Assembly: GCA_949316235.1 (NCBI GenBank)
Contig: OX438760.1
Coordinates: 4,156,501-4,220,500 of the forward strand
Reading direction: 5' to 3'
Source: Oegoconia quadripuncta
Lineage: Eukaryota > Arthropoda > Insecta > Lepidoptera > Autostichidae
DNA length: 64,000 nt
Part shown: positions 32,810-45,033 of the stretch, piece after piece
How positions within the stretch are numbered: the first letter of the stretch is position 1
How the letters are laid out: each line of letters starts with the position of its first letter
Position numbers and translations under genes: made by a program
The notes under the pieces: model-generated
The model's input: the letters and a program-made list of their open reading frames with translations, nothing else
The model's database searches: none
Told to the model about the DNA's origin: nothing

Positions 32810-33370
32810 GTCGACGCCGCCGCTAGATGGTGCCATAAAGGTATGGGTAGCCTTGCAGGGGGCGCCGTGTTCCCCTCATTCCGTGCGGCAGCAACCCCAC
32901 TCCATAGTAAAATATGTTTCTTCTTATTTTTGAGGATGGCAACCAGTCAACCTCACTGTCGAGGGACATTACTGCCAGTTTCGAGTGAAAAATTTTATTT
33001 CTCTTATTTCTTCAGTTCATAAGTCAGTCTCAGTCAAAACAAGTAATTCGTCGTATACTTGGCGTATACAGAGTCTAGTCACGGTCAAGTCATTCTTCAG
33101 TAAAGTGGCAGAATGCTTTACAAAAGATTTTGGCGGCTTCTTCTGGGTACCCGAAAGCTCCGTTACGCACTTTAATTTACACTTCCTTTCACCTGTATAC
33201 CAACACTAACGTTTGCTGCACAATATTCTGCCATTATTAAGCTTCAAAAGTTAGAATGCACAAATTGTAAGAATTATAAAGAAAAATACAACTTCACTCG
33301 CCGAGATCCCGCCAAAAAGCCCTAAAATATATTTATACCGTCTTCTCTTTGTATTTGCTCCGTGGGTCGG
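32810..33370 (+). repeat. Low-copy repeat block shared with 11.7 and 20.6 kb
   Basis: It combines a piece inverted relative to 11728-11845, a piece parallel to 20590-20960 (32985-33325) and CCGTCTTCTCTTTGTATTTG as at 12036. It may be part of a larger unrecognised element. Confidence 0.7.
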
Positions 33371-33717
33371 ATCCATGGTTCTCAGTTTATTTTCGTATAC
33401 GCTTATCAAAATTCTGACCGATCTCCAACTTTTCCTTTGCCTCAATTTTCCGCAACCAGATATTCTGTATTAACTTGTCATTCTGAATGTTGCTGCAATA
33501 ATTATTATTAGCGTACCATCAAGTAGATTAGCTTTTAATTAATATTTTTTATTATGAAATGTGCTGTAAATATTGTAAAAATTAAATCATTTTTAACGAA
33601 CAGTTTTGTTATTATACTCTTCATGGAAAATAATTAGCGTCTAATGATTGGTAGGTACGTCGACATGCCGTCAACGGAACACTACCAGTGTAACTGCTCT
33701 GCGACGTTAGGCCGCTA

Positions 33718-34065
33718 CCAAACGAGCGTAATTTTGTGAGTTGTGAGTCGCGTATTTTCGGTCACTCATTTTACGTTCAACTGAATTTCTGTTGAGATGC
33801 AAGACGAATTTATTCAGTATTGAGCGTTGGTACGGGGTATTCGTGTCGTCGAGTACGATGGGTCCATTAAAAATATTGTGTATTTACGAAGCATATTCCG
33901 AAGATGAGGCCAGAAAAAATGGGAAAAAATTCGGTCGAGTTTACGCGCATTGAGTCGGCAGACAACTCATTTTGCGTCGTTGCCTTTTTGTATGAAACCG
34001 AATGCAGCAGAATATCTGCTAACGAAATTCTGCGACTCACGACTCACAAAATTACGCTCGTTTGG
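33718..34065. mobile_element. MITE with 38-bp terminal inverted repeats
   Basis: CCAAACGAGCGTAATTTTGT with GAGTTGTGAGTCGC on the left is mirrored by GCGACTCACGACTCACAAAA and TTACGCTCGTTTGG on the right. Length about 348 bp; the internal open frame is not recognisable as a transposase. Confidence 0.8.
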
Positions 34066-34796
34066 TCTCACCCTTACTGTAAATGTGACTACAGCGAAAC
34101 CGGCTTTTACTTGAAGTCCCAATACTTCTCAACGATTTGTACCTGTCACAATCTACGTCGCATCGGTGTTATAATTGTAATTAAAGGTCTGATCGCGTAA
34201 GTGTGACGATCAATGGTAGCGGGCCATAAAGCGAAAATAATAGAGTATTGCATATTATTATAAAGTCGAATGTATTCCAATAACGATTGACAAGGTTTAT
34301 AATCGACGTTGTTAATGAGTGTTCATTCCACGTTACGTGACTTTAGAACCCTTATAAGCTATTTTGATGATGCCAAAATTTGTACTCACTTAGTGCCCAA
34401 ATTAGTGCCACTGTAGTTTACGAGTTATTTAGTGAAGATTCTGATCTCACGTGATGCTGGTATCTTCATTAATACTATACCTTCTGTTTTACTTATGATT
34501 TCAATTTGAACCCCAAAAAACTACCTAAATCCCATAAATAGTACCTTACTACATTATTAAAAAGTATTTTTGAGTAAAACGAAAAAAAGTGGCATTCCAG
34601 AAGCTTTTCAGTAGGCCAAGTTTGCTCTGTTCGTAGTCACTAATCAAAGTCGGGTCAGTTACTGAGTTGGCTTGAAATGGTTCGAAGGACCATTTGTTGT
34701 ACTTATATGGATAGGTGAGGGGTAAAAGAAATATACAATTTGTATAAAAATAGTCTATTTATTTATAAATATATTCTACAATAAATACAATTTGTA

Positions 34797-36066
34797 TTAA
34801 TAGCTACCCAATTTTAGATCTAAGTTGTTGTCGCTTATATATCTGTAAACGTCACTCATATCTTCTATATAATCGACAGTAAACAATTGCAATTTCTCAC
34901 ACATTTGTATTGTTTGTTTGACCACACTCTTTGATACTTCCAACGTACAATCCAACCACAAATAATTTATATTATTTAAACTACCTTTCAGTAATAAATT
35001 TAATAAAATCTCGTCTATATTCGTTTTTGTCTGATATTTCAACACTAGCTTTTGCAAATTCCGCGTACAATCCAAGAAAAAACTTAACATCTGGCCTATA
35101 TTAAAGTTTTCATTTCCTATTGTTAGCGTTGTTAGTTCGGCGAATATTTTTTTTGGCCGCTTAAAAAATTTCGGTATTATTAAACACTTCGATTGCGTCA
35201 TTAGACAGAGGGAATTCAGATTGGGACAACAATTTCCTATTGACAAAACTGCGTCGAGCGTTAAAGAATGATCCATTTCCCATAACGAGAAATGTGTTAG
35301 ATAATTTCCTTTCACGTCCAGAAGCAGCTTCATTGAATCCGTAAAGGAAAAGAAAGATAAGTCTAACTTGTGCAACCTCAACTCGCTCGCCGTCACCTGC
35401 TCCAAAATAGCTTCTTTATTATGTTCTGACAAATGTGTAACAGACAACTCTTTTAGAAACGGACATATCTTTATCAACTTCTTTATACCATCAGCAGAAG
35501 CGAAGTGACAATTGATTTTTCTGAGACTTAACGGACCAATATCCATAATCGTGCCAATCAACGTCGAACCAATATCACAAGACTCGATCCTTAATTCTTC
35601 TAAATATGGAAGCTCACTGACTAGCATTACGATACCCGCCTGCGAAACACAGCGACCTACACGGTTAGCTCTCTCATTTCTAGGTGGATCCATGGCTAAT
35701 ATCCGCAATTGTTTTAAATTGGCAATTGAACACAAACCGGTATCTGAAACGTTTCTTATTAAAACGGAAGCATTGAATAAAGATTTGCAAATGTCGACCC
35801 TAGAGACAATGTTGATTTCTTCCAGGAGAGGACAGCTGAGTCCGATGACGTGAAGAATTTCGTCGGTGCAAATGAATTTCAAGTCGAGGACTACTAAGCG
35901 ATTGAATTTACTAAGGATTTCGATCCAGAAACACTGCGGTATTCCGTTATCGAGGTCGCATTTGCGGAAGACGGTCATGTTAGGATGCGTCAGAACGTGG
36001 AGTTGGAGCCGAGGATCACTGCGGTACTGGCAGCATGTTCTTTCTGAACAGAGGACATCAAATAAC
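34797..36066 (-). CDS. LRR protein exon 2 (LRR domain)
   Basis: This single 1,270-nt exon holds almost the whole protein. Leucine-rich units of about 25-30 residues recur (LDLKFICTDEILHVIGLSCP and similar). The first base completes an Arg codon with exon 1. Confidence 0.9.
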
Positions 36067-37858
36067 CTGAAAAAAAAATACATTTATTAATAATGAACAG
36101 ACTTTTTTTCAACATTAATAATTGTATGTTTTTAAAATAAAATAAATTATATACCTAGTCCCAAACTAGGCAAAGCCAATTATGTATACTAAAGATAACA
36201 TACAAGCATACATCATCATGATTCGTTAAAGATTTCTGGTTAAAAGACCATTATATGTAATGGTGTTTAAATTTGTTATATTTGAACTATCCTTTCACAT
36301 TCTACCAGGAATGCTTTGGGGTAGGTTCACTATGAATAAATAAATAGGTACAAAGAACAGTATCAATGTTGTTCCTAATGTAAGTTTTGTCACTCAAAAT
36401 TGGTAAATTGTTGTTTATTCCTACGTTAGTGCTTGTGATATTGCTAGAATACAGCCAATTACAGAATATCACAAGATGATATAATATTAATATATTGGCA
36501 ATGCTAAACATGCTTAATTAACCTCCAGGTAACATTTTACAAACAGTTAAAATACAAGAACTATTAAAAGTTAAAAATCATTCTAAAAATGAGTAACGTG
36601 TGCGCATGCGCAAGTGAATGAGTGGGCGAGTGTATGTTTGTGTGTATGTGTGTGAAGGAATGGTTGAGATATGTTTTGAGTATTTTAGAATATATAAATA
36701 AATTAGGGAGAAATGAGAAATTAATTTTGTAGATTAAATTTGCTAATCCATGAGAACTCATGTTGTGCATAATTTGTGCGATTGAAGGGAACAACTAAGG
36801 CAGCTGGGAATTTTTACTTGTAGATGGTGAGTACACAATTCTATCTTGTTACATATATACTATGCATTATCTGGCAGGGTTTATAGCACAAAGTATATAA
36901 GCCAATATCATTATTTTTCATAAAAATGTTTTTTTAACATAGTTTTGATTTTATCTTCAAATGCCTTTTTAACAGTAATTGGCAATGGATTTTAGGTAAT
37001 ATATAGTGATAATTCCTCATACCATACAGGTTGTTATATTTTGATAAGTATACATTGGTGTTGATTCGGATGTACACCAACTAAACTAAAACCAGTTTTA
37101 AAGTAGTACTGTCTCTTTCTCCGTGGTACAGTATGATGCGACGGCGCCACTCCAAAACTGGTTTTAGTTTAGTTGGTGTACATTCGAATAGACACCATAT
37201 TGTGTACTAATGTATATATTTATTGTTTCAGTGAGTTTTGTGTAGCTGCCTATCAGATTAATATCGGTTTTTGCCTATTGAAGTTTCGCGATTCTCACTT
37301 GATGAATTTCTGACTTTTACTTTAAGTGTGAACAGCTACTCGTAACGTAATCACATGCAAAGGTGCCTTCATATAAATTTTAATTTTTTTACTCACAAAC
37401 TAACAAAAATAGTGACTAAAAGAAGATAATATATGTCTTGTAACATGTAGGAGTTGTATTGTCAATAAAATGGGCTGGGTGTTCTTCAGCACTGAAGGTT
37501 ACGTTGATTGACCATGGTCTTATCATAGTTTTATCACCCCTGGTTCAATTGGAATAAACTTAATGCAGTGGGCTAAGATAATTATATTGGAGGACTATGT
37601 TCTTCCAGCGGAAAATGGCTCACGGTTCCAAGAATTTTATAGGTAAACATACCTCCAATCAGCAATAAACATAGGTGCCTACCTGGCTGGCAGCATCGAC
37701 ATCAAATGGCATTTCAGACCGAAAGCCTTGCTCTCACACTCGGGAAAATTATTTTCCGGATAACTCTTTTCAATGACATAACAAGCGGAATTAATTAATC
37801 TAATACAATTTTTAACACTAGTTCTGAATAAACTAACAGGTTGTTTTGGGGGCGACAT
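34797..37858 (-). CDS. Leucine-rich-repeat protein, two exons (zyg-11 / F-box-LRR-like architecture)
   Basis: Exon 1 runs from ATG 37858 to 37683 and ends in AG before GTAGGC; exon 2 runs from 36066 (after TTTTTTTTCAG) to the TAA at 34797. Together they give 481 residues. After an N-terminal part (MSPPKQPVSLFRTSV, then MLPARLFDVL) come repeated leucine-rich units such as LPYLEELRIESCDIG, LRLHKLDLSFFSF and LQKLVLKYQTKTN, spread over roughly residues 85-470. This resembles substrate-recognition subunits of cullin ligases (FBXL or ZYG11), but I see no convincing F-box, so the function is inferred only from architecture. No signal peptide or membrane helix is apparent. TTTATT (AATAAA on the coding strand) near 34758 is a possible poly(A) signal. 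Confidence 0.82.
37056..37197. mobile_element. MITE (TGGTGTCGATTCGG family)
   Basis: It opens TGGTGTTGATTCGGATGTAC and closes with the complement (GTACATTCGAATAGACACCA). The sides ACCAACTAAACTAAAACCAG mirror. It lies in the LRR gene intron. Confidence 0.82.
37683..37858 (-). CDS. LRR protein exon 1
   Basis: The exon encodes 58 residues starting MSPPKQPVSLFRTSVKNC and ending LKCHLMSMLPA plus two bases. It was found by looking for a phase-matched exon upstream of the LRR exon. ATG context is CAAAATG. Confidence 0.78.
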
Positions 37859-39031
37859 TTTGACGCATTGCAGTGTATATTGCTTTCTACGAATTTTAAA
37901 CTAGGACGCGATTGAGTATTGCTTTTTGATAATCCAAAATATGTTACTGTTACAAAATTCAGAAATAACATGAAATTGAATTCCAATCATGCAAATGACT
38001 GCATTTTGGAATTTTCTTTCATTGAATCATGTGTTGCCAACAGATACGTTAGATCTCCACCAGATTCAACCACAGCTCATCCCGCGGTTCGCCATTTTGA
38101 CTTTGACGTTTGCGTTCACAGAACACTATTACTCGTAGCGTTTACGGTTGACTGTTTTTTTTTCTGCGGGTGTACGATTGGCGGTGACACATCGAAATTC
38201 TCGGATCTTTTTCTGATTTCTAAGTGTAAATCGTAGCTGGGTTGTTTTAAAACTGTGTTGTCCTTGTAGCGATGACGGGTTCAGATTAATTTAATAAACC
38301 TACATACAATTTAGTAAATCAATAAGTTAGTAGTTTGGTTAGTAATTATAATTAAGACGTTTAGTAGTTATGGTTGACATGGTAGTCTAAAGGAATTCGC
38401 ACACACATACAGACATACATTAATCTGACAACATTACATTTCTTTTACGTGGGTATTGGTGGGCTGCCCTAGAAGGCGGGCAATGTTTTTCGAGAGTATG
38501 TATGTAGATTTCTATGTCACCTCCTGTGACCTAAACGACTGATTTCGAAGTGCAAGGTGCCGTTAGATTCGTCTTGATCCCTGGAGTATCAGATACATTT
38601 TATGGTAAATAACCCAACATGGCGCCCAACAAAATATGCTGTCGAGTTTTTTGGTTTCTGAACTCATATTGTTATTGTAGATGCCTTTTTGACATCCCAT
38701 GAGATTTCAAATCTCTGTAGTGACACCTAAAATCATATCTCAAAATTTGGATTTCGCTACTTGATCAATAAGTACTTTCAATAACTTGAAGCTATTCTTT
38801 CAAATGTGGGTCTTCAAGCCAAGAATGTCGGGCAGCGGGCGAATAGCGTAATGAGCGGAAACGTTCGATCGTTTTTCAATGGTACCTACACAGTAAAAGT
38901 AAATAGTCCTGAAATTAAATAGAACTAATATACTGAAACGTATCAGTGGTATAGTGATCGCATTACACGTAATTTACAATTTCTTCCACTTAACAACTAG
39001 AAAATTACACTAGAAGCAACTAAAAGCAATT

Positions 39032-39178
39032 ATTCGCCACTAAAGGGGACGCCAAAACCACCAGTTTTAGTGGAAAATCCACTAAGTTGGCAAGACTGGT
39101 TCATTTATATTCGCCACTGAAGGGGAGTCCAAAACCACTAGTTTTATTGGAATATTCAAGTTGGCAAAGTTGATCATT
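39032..39178 (+). repeat. Two-copy tandem repeat, period 77 bp
   Basis: ATTCGCCACTAAAGGGGACG at 39032 recurs as ATTCGCCACTGAAGGGGAGT at 39109, each followed by CCAAAACCAC and AGTTTTA. Confidence 0.75.
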
Positions 39179-40992
39179 GGTTTGATTTTTTTCTTTTCGA
39201 TTTTGGCCTCGAATCTAGCTAGGCAATACACAGAAACCTCAGAAAACCGTAGACAGAGAGTCTACGCAGAAAACCCAGTATACACTTTCCGTCTCTTTTC
39301 TTTGGTATAGTGTTGTCAGAGCGTACATGAAAAAGTTCCCTATTAATCAAGACAGGCTCGCTCTCTTGCTTCCTTATTCTGAAATAGGTACTGACATGAC
39401 GGAAACAGGCGTGATATTATGTATGTTTTTTTTTTAAGATTGAGAGGATTCCCATTTGACCACAATCTCACCTGATGGAAAGTGACGATGTGGTCGAAGA
39501 TAAAGCACGGGATGTTTATTGGAAAAAAAGGGGCGGGCATAATAAATCTTTTTTAGCTTCATGGGTAGGTGCATCCAACAGAACGTCTACACATCAGAAA
39601 AATAATTATTTGTTGTTTTGCTCGGTCAGTGGAATCAACTGATTGGTTGAGTTGCGATTGGTCGCTCTGCAATTTCACGTTTTCGGTATTCTCCAACTAT
39701 ATCGATAACAATGTTTAATTATGTGTAGGTATTGGCTGCTGGGAGTTATTAGGAGTCGACTCAGGAGGCTCTCGGGACTTACGCAAACCGCAGTTTGTAG
39801 CATGGATGGATGATATCCATGGGATTTTGAAGTCAAAATAGGTTTAGGTAATCATTATTTCAAGCATTATTATGATGAAATAGGTTTTGTTAGGAAATGC
39901 ATGTCGTTGATATTTTATCGAAAACTTTTGCTTTGATCTCTAATCGACTATGCGCGTCAAGCTACAAATACTTGCGGACTACCATGTATGCAGACGTTCA
40001 ATGAGGTCGCCGGTAGACTATTATATTGTACGGCAATTATTAAAAACCTTTGAAGCCGACTACTGCGAGTATTAGGAGCTAATGAGACCCGGAAGTTGAA
40101 GTGAGCAATTTCTCGATGTTTTAGCGAACAGCGTTTTGTGCGTATTGCATGGCTAGGGGATGGATAATCTGTGACAGAAGTGGATAGGGTTTTTTGATAC
40201 ACAAAGGAAACAAGAAACGGTCATGTTAATTTTGTCTCTTTAATCCTCGTCTGTTCTCATTAACTTATAACTAATAGGTACTATTTGATTGTAAGTAGTT
40301 CAAAATATTCGTATATGTATGTAGATATTATTATAACTAAGTATTATCTAGATATCTCACTAGGTGCTTCATTTGAATGTCTTTTCATTATTATACATAT
40401 ATAATTATAAACTTATATTAATTAAGGTAATACAATTTAATCTACAATAATTCCTATAATAATTGGGCATTATTATAATATGTAGTTATTTTACACGTCA
40501 TTGAAAAATAATAACTGCTTTGTGCTTCTCTGATTAACCCTGAGGAAAAAATCAAAATTTCGCGCTGCAATTTCGTGTGCATAATACAATTTTGCTCAAC
40601 CTTGGCATTTCACATTATCACAGATATGTTGTTGCTTGCAATATGGTATAAGTTGTTTCAGGCATGAAATTCTGTTAGTAGGAGATATTCGTTTGAATTG
40701 TTCCAGTAGCCTAATACAATAATTATTTAGACAATTACAAAAAATATCCAGTTTCATCTGTTGTTTTTTATATAGGTAGATTATGTTTTTAATGAAATTC
40801 GGTTTACTTCTGTGATAAGATAACCATTTTTATAGCCTGATTTTCAATTACATAGAATTCTGAAGTTTTATGGTGTGACCAGGATAATAAATAGATTCCA
40901 CTATTATCGATAAAAAATAGAATAAAATAGGTATATTAAGTATTCATGAAAACAAATAAATAACGACAGAAGTGTGTAATGTTATTATGTAC

Positions 40993-41140
40993 CTATTCAT
41001 CATCAATTATCAGCCGAAATATGTCTACTGCTGGACAAAGGTCTCCCCCAAAGATCTCCACAACGATCGGTACTGCGCTGCCGGCATCGAGCGGCTTACC
41101 GCGATCTTTACCAAATCGTCGGTCCACTTCCGGTGCGTGG
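40993..41140 (+). repeat. Dispersed repeat (CAGCCG...CACTGCTGGAC type)
   Basis: TATGTCTACTGCTGGACAAA, GTCTCCCCCAAAGATCTCCA and CGTCGGTCCACTTCC form a common lepidopteran dispersed sequence. A short piece recurs at 60550-60590. Confidence 0.65.
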
Positions 41141-41984
41141 TCGCTATTATTGTAATGTTAAATTTATTTTACATTAACCAATAAATAATAATTTAAAAAT
41201 TTTAAGGAACAATTAGTTAGTGTGAAAATTAAATTTCAACAGATATTATTCTAACTGCATCCCGTACTACATACCGTATTACAAATTATTTATTTTCCTT
41301 GAAATTGTTATTATATAATATTGTTAATATTTTCAATCAGTGGTCGAGATCCTCACGGCACTAAAAATATATATGATAGAATACTAACTAATATTGTAAT
41401 GATAGTAGGTAGTTAATTAGCATACCTAGATCACTATAATAATCCTTACGTACCTAGTCAGTTTTACGATGTAGATACAAATAAGTATCTATATAAAGCA
41501 TAAATAAAAAGGTTTATGACAGTTAACCTGTCTTCTGTGCCGTCGCAAATGACAGCTGTCAGAATTCCACGGAAATAAAAATCAGACTGTAGTATTAGGA
41601 ACTATTTTAAGTACCTACTTACTGACAGTTTACTAAATATTTTATAGGTTCATCAAACTTTAAACTTTTTTAGGTGTCTACCTACTTATAGTAACATATA
41701 TGTAACTCTGTGAATGATGATACCAAACTATATACATAAACTCTGTCGGCTGGTATATCCTTAGGTTTGTTAATTAATGTAGGTATACTAATTTACATTT
41801 TTATTAGGTGTTATAAATTAACAATAATACTTAATTACCGTAAAACCATACATGTGGTCAAACGCGAATCCAATCATAAAAAAAATACAATATTGCACGG
41901 CGTGGAACTTTGTCGAAAAAAATTTGATTGCGTCTCTACCCATTCATAAGTAGGTATCTCTACAATTATTCTTGTGTTGTTTTG

Positions 41985-42175
41985 TTTGTTTTTTAGGGTT
42001 CCGTATCTCAAAAGGAAAAAAGCAAATGTTGTACGATCACTTCGTCGTCCGTCTGTATGTATGGTCAACCTTTTTGCTTAGGGACGCGTTTAGGTATCAA
42101 GTTGAAATTAACGTGCCCTCCGAAGCACGGAAACACCTTTGCTATTTAGTACACATCAAAAGTCAAAATTAATGT
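41985..42175 (+). repeat. Dispersed repeat (AGGGTTCCGTA type)
   Basis: TAGGGTTCCGTATCTCAAAA and GATCACTTCGTCGTCCGTCT are typical of an abundant lepidopteran repeat. Confidence 0.6.
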
Positions 42176-44634
42176 ACAAATTGCTGGTAATATAAAAACG
42201 CTACATCTCTCGCCTAAATCCGCCTAATAGCCGATGGTGGCTTTCTTTATTTCCATTGTAAATTTTAGCTGAGCTATCAAAAACATTCTGGATAGTGTTA
42301 GCAAAATTTTTAACAATCCAAAAAAATTACAAAATGGTGTCAGGTTTTACGGTAAAAAAATTACAGACTGTGTTGCTGTAATTAAATACTTCTTGTCTTA
42401 AGTTTAGTATAACTATATCTTAATGCTACGATAACTAAATATATCTTAATTCTCTCTAAATATACAATAATTGAATAAATTTTATATATTTACAATAAAA
42501 TTACTATTAGTAACTTATAACAATATCTATTATACAGAATTTGAAGTCCTATATAGTTTTAAGATTTATTTGGCACTAGAGTTTAAACATCCTTACAATC
42601 TAAACGGACATGTAATTTATTATACGACTAACTATCTAACTACCTAACTAATTTCTAAAGAATATTTTAAGACTTTAATGATTAGTGAATGAAATCGAGC
42701 CTGGACTCATCTACACAGAAATAAAACAAAGTTCTATGACACCTCGCCACTATAAACATAAAAAAACTTATCACAATGTGCGACCACCGCAGAATACTCG
42801 TCTACTAATAACCAGGAGACTAAAAATAAAAAAAATAAATATATAAAATTCGGACAGTACAAAATCATCATTACTTTAAAGGGAAACGGGTTTTATTGAC
42901 TTCAATTGAAATAACTAAAAAAATTATAATAATAATGCAATTTAACGTGATCGTTTCCGTTTAACCAGCGATATTTCGTGTCTAATATAATATTACTTTG
43001 AAATAAATAAATATTTGAAGTATTATATACTTAAATTGGCGCAAAATGTTCAATCTGTATTACAATTAAAAAAGACATTCAACCTGCGTCGACAATTCAA
43101 TATTCAAATTCATCATTTTTGTTGGCTAATGAGTAGCATTCCTTAGATAACTTGTCACTTTTGATAGCTTCCTTTGTTCTATCTATGGTTCTTTTTAGAA
43201 TAGCTGCCCTGTGCCTCATAGCACAGAAGTATTTTACTCTTAGGCCGCCTCATTCATACCAATGTACCTGTATTATATTTAATCTAGTCAATCCTATGCA
43301 ATTTGTGATTTCAGTGTTTGATACAATTAACTATTAAATTGATTAGTTGCCTATCTACATATATTTATTTAATTTCTCTCGCCCGACATACACATGGTGT
43401 AAAAGGAAAAAGTTACTAAGAATCATGTATTCTGTTATCTAGCAGTTGTTATACCTAAGTACTGTTGCTGGCACAGATTTGTTGCTGGTCAAAGCGAAAC
43501 GATCTCATTAGTTATTAGGTATAACTCGTAAATAACCTACTCTGTGTGATATTCTTCAGGTTTATGTATTGGCGGAGATTTTTTGTAAGCTTTGCTTTAC
43601 TGGTAGGCTTTTTATATCGTTTATATAAGTCCGTAAATCTTTCAAGAAGTAAATGAATAAAATGAAATAGTGATTATTATTTATAATCCCAGTACAAGGT
43701 AAGTACCTACATACACAATAATTCAATTATAGAGAACAACGACAAGGAACTTTTAAATTTTTTAACCGACTCACATTCTTCATACCTACCTACATAATTT
43801 ATTTACCTACTTACCTATACAAGTATCTATACATTTTTACGTGATCCAAATTTATTGGTATACAATACAGAATTTGTGCATTTTTAAAATATTCTTAGAT
43901 ATCATTACATATTTGAATAAAAAAAGCAATGTACCCAGAGTGTGATAGCCAATCATATTCTGGGTGTTCACCTTCTACCCTTCACTATAAAGAGGTAAGT
44001 CAAGAGTCAAAACTTTTTTAATTTGAAGGTACACAGAGTACACTCAAAATAGTAAAACTTTACATTTTTTAGGCTACTGCTTGTTCAAAAGGCCATTTTT
44101 CCCTGAACAAGCAAGACACTCGAAGGGTTGCCCTATAACAATAAATATATATATATTTTATTTGGGACCAGAACAAGAAGAGGATGATAACTTACAGCAA
44201 ATATCTAGTCCAAACCTAGGCAAAGCCTGTACTATGAACACTAGATAACCAATAACATTATATGAATATCCATATTTTGACGAACGATTGTTGTAGTGAA
44301 TAGTAATTTTCCCTTCGAAACCAAATTACCTAGTTTGTGACTAGATAGTTAGTGTAACTGTCCGACATATTCATATAATTAATATTTTCAATGAAGTGAC
44401 AGTGAGCCAAAACTCTAAAGTAGGAAAGTCTAGTTGTTATTCTTCATTGTATTGTTACTTAACTATTAAAATTTCTAGACTAGAGCGACGCTAAAGGGTA
44501 ATTAATTAGTTTGTAGAAGAAGCGATTCGTAATCTACACTACTTAAATATGAAGAGTTAAAGTTATAGAGAAAATAGTAAAAAAAGAGCGTCCCTCTATC
44601 AATCGTTTAAGTCACAACACAATTTTTAATAACA

Positions 44635-45033
44635 CTATTCTAAAATCAAAAAGATTAAATAGTCCAAGTCGTCGTAGAACAATATGATTACCATCAATAA
44701 TTGACCACTGACCACCCGTTGGTCACCGTTTGTTTCGATTTCATTTGAATTACAAATATTCTCTCGTTCGTTTCGATTTACCTCTTTGTCGTTTCGACTT
44801 ACTTCATTGGCGTTTTGACCTACTTCTCCATCGTTTCGACCTACTTTCTTGTCGATAAGACCTAAACTCTGAGATCTCTTTGAGTTATCAGCTACTTTAC
44901 CTATCACATTTACGTTACGTCCTACATATGTAGTGTCAACCTCGTTTCTCGTTCTTAAGGGATTCTTTCGCGCCGCGTTTGGACCCAGACTGACTTTTCC
45001 ATCGGACCTTTCAGGTCCGCAACGCAAACCGGA
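44635..45033 (-). other. In-frame open extension after the CngL stop
   Basis: Directly after the TGA at 45034-45036 the channel frame continues for 132 sense codons to a stop at 44635-44637. The first 100 residues are protein-like and Asn/Arg/Glu/Lys-rich, with a repeating unit (KKVGRNDGEVGQNANEVSRN); the last 25 are hydrophobic (LLMVIILFYDDLDYLIFLIL). It is either a readthrough extension, an alternative C-terminus or a chance open 3' UTR. Confidence 0.45.

Larger units (their letters stand above)
28117..34796. other. Intergenic region between HDAC3 and the LRR gene
   Basis: Apart from the HDAC3 3' UTR, I find only repeats: MITEs (28447, 29135, 30855, 31226, 32296, 33718), SINEs (29917, 30576, 31577), an R1 LINE scrap and the 32.8-33.4 kb low-copy repeat. 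Confidence 0.65.
37859..45033. other. Intergenic region between the LRR gene and the CngL stop
   Basis: Very AT-rich, especially 40.2-44.6 kb. The first few hundred bases should hold the LRR promoter. I see a 77-bp tandem duplication (39032), dispersed repeats (39429-39510, 40993-41140, 41985-42175), a SINE fragment (44200) and the possible CngL extension (44635-45033). No gene is supported. Confidence 0.65.
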
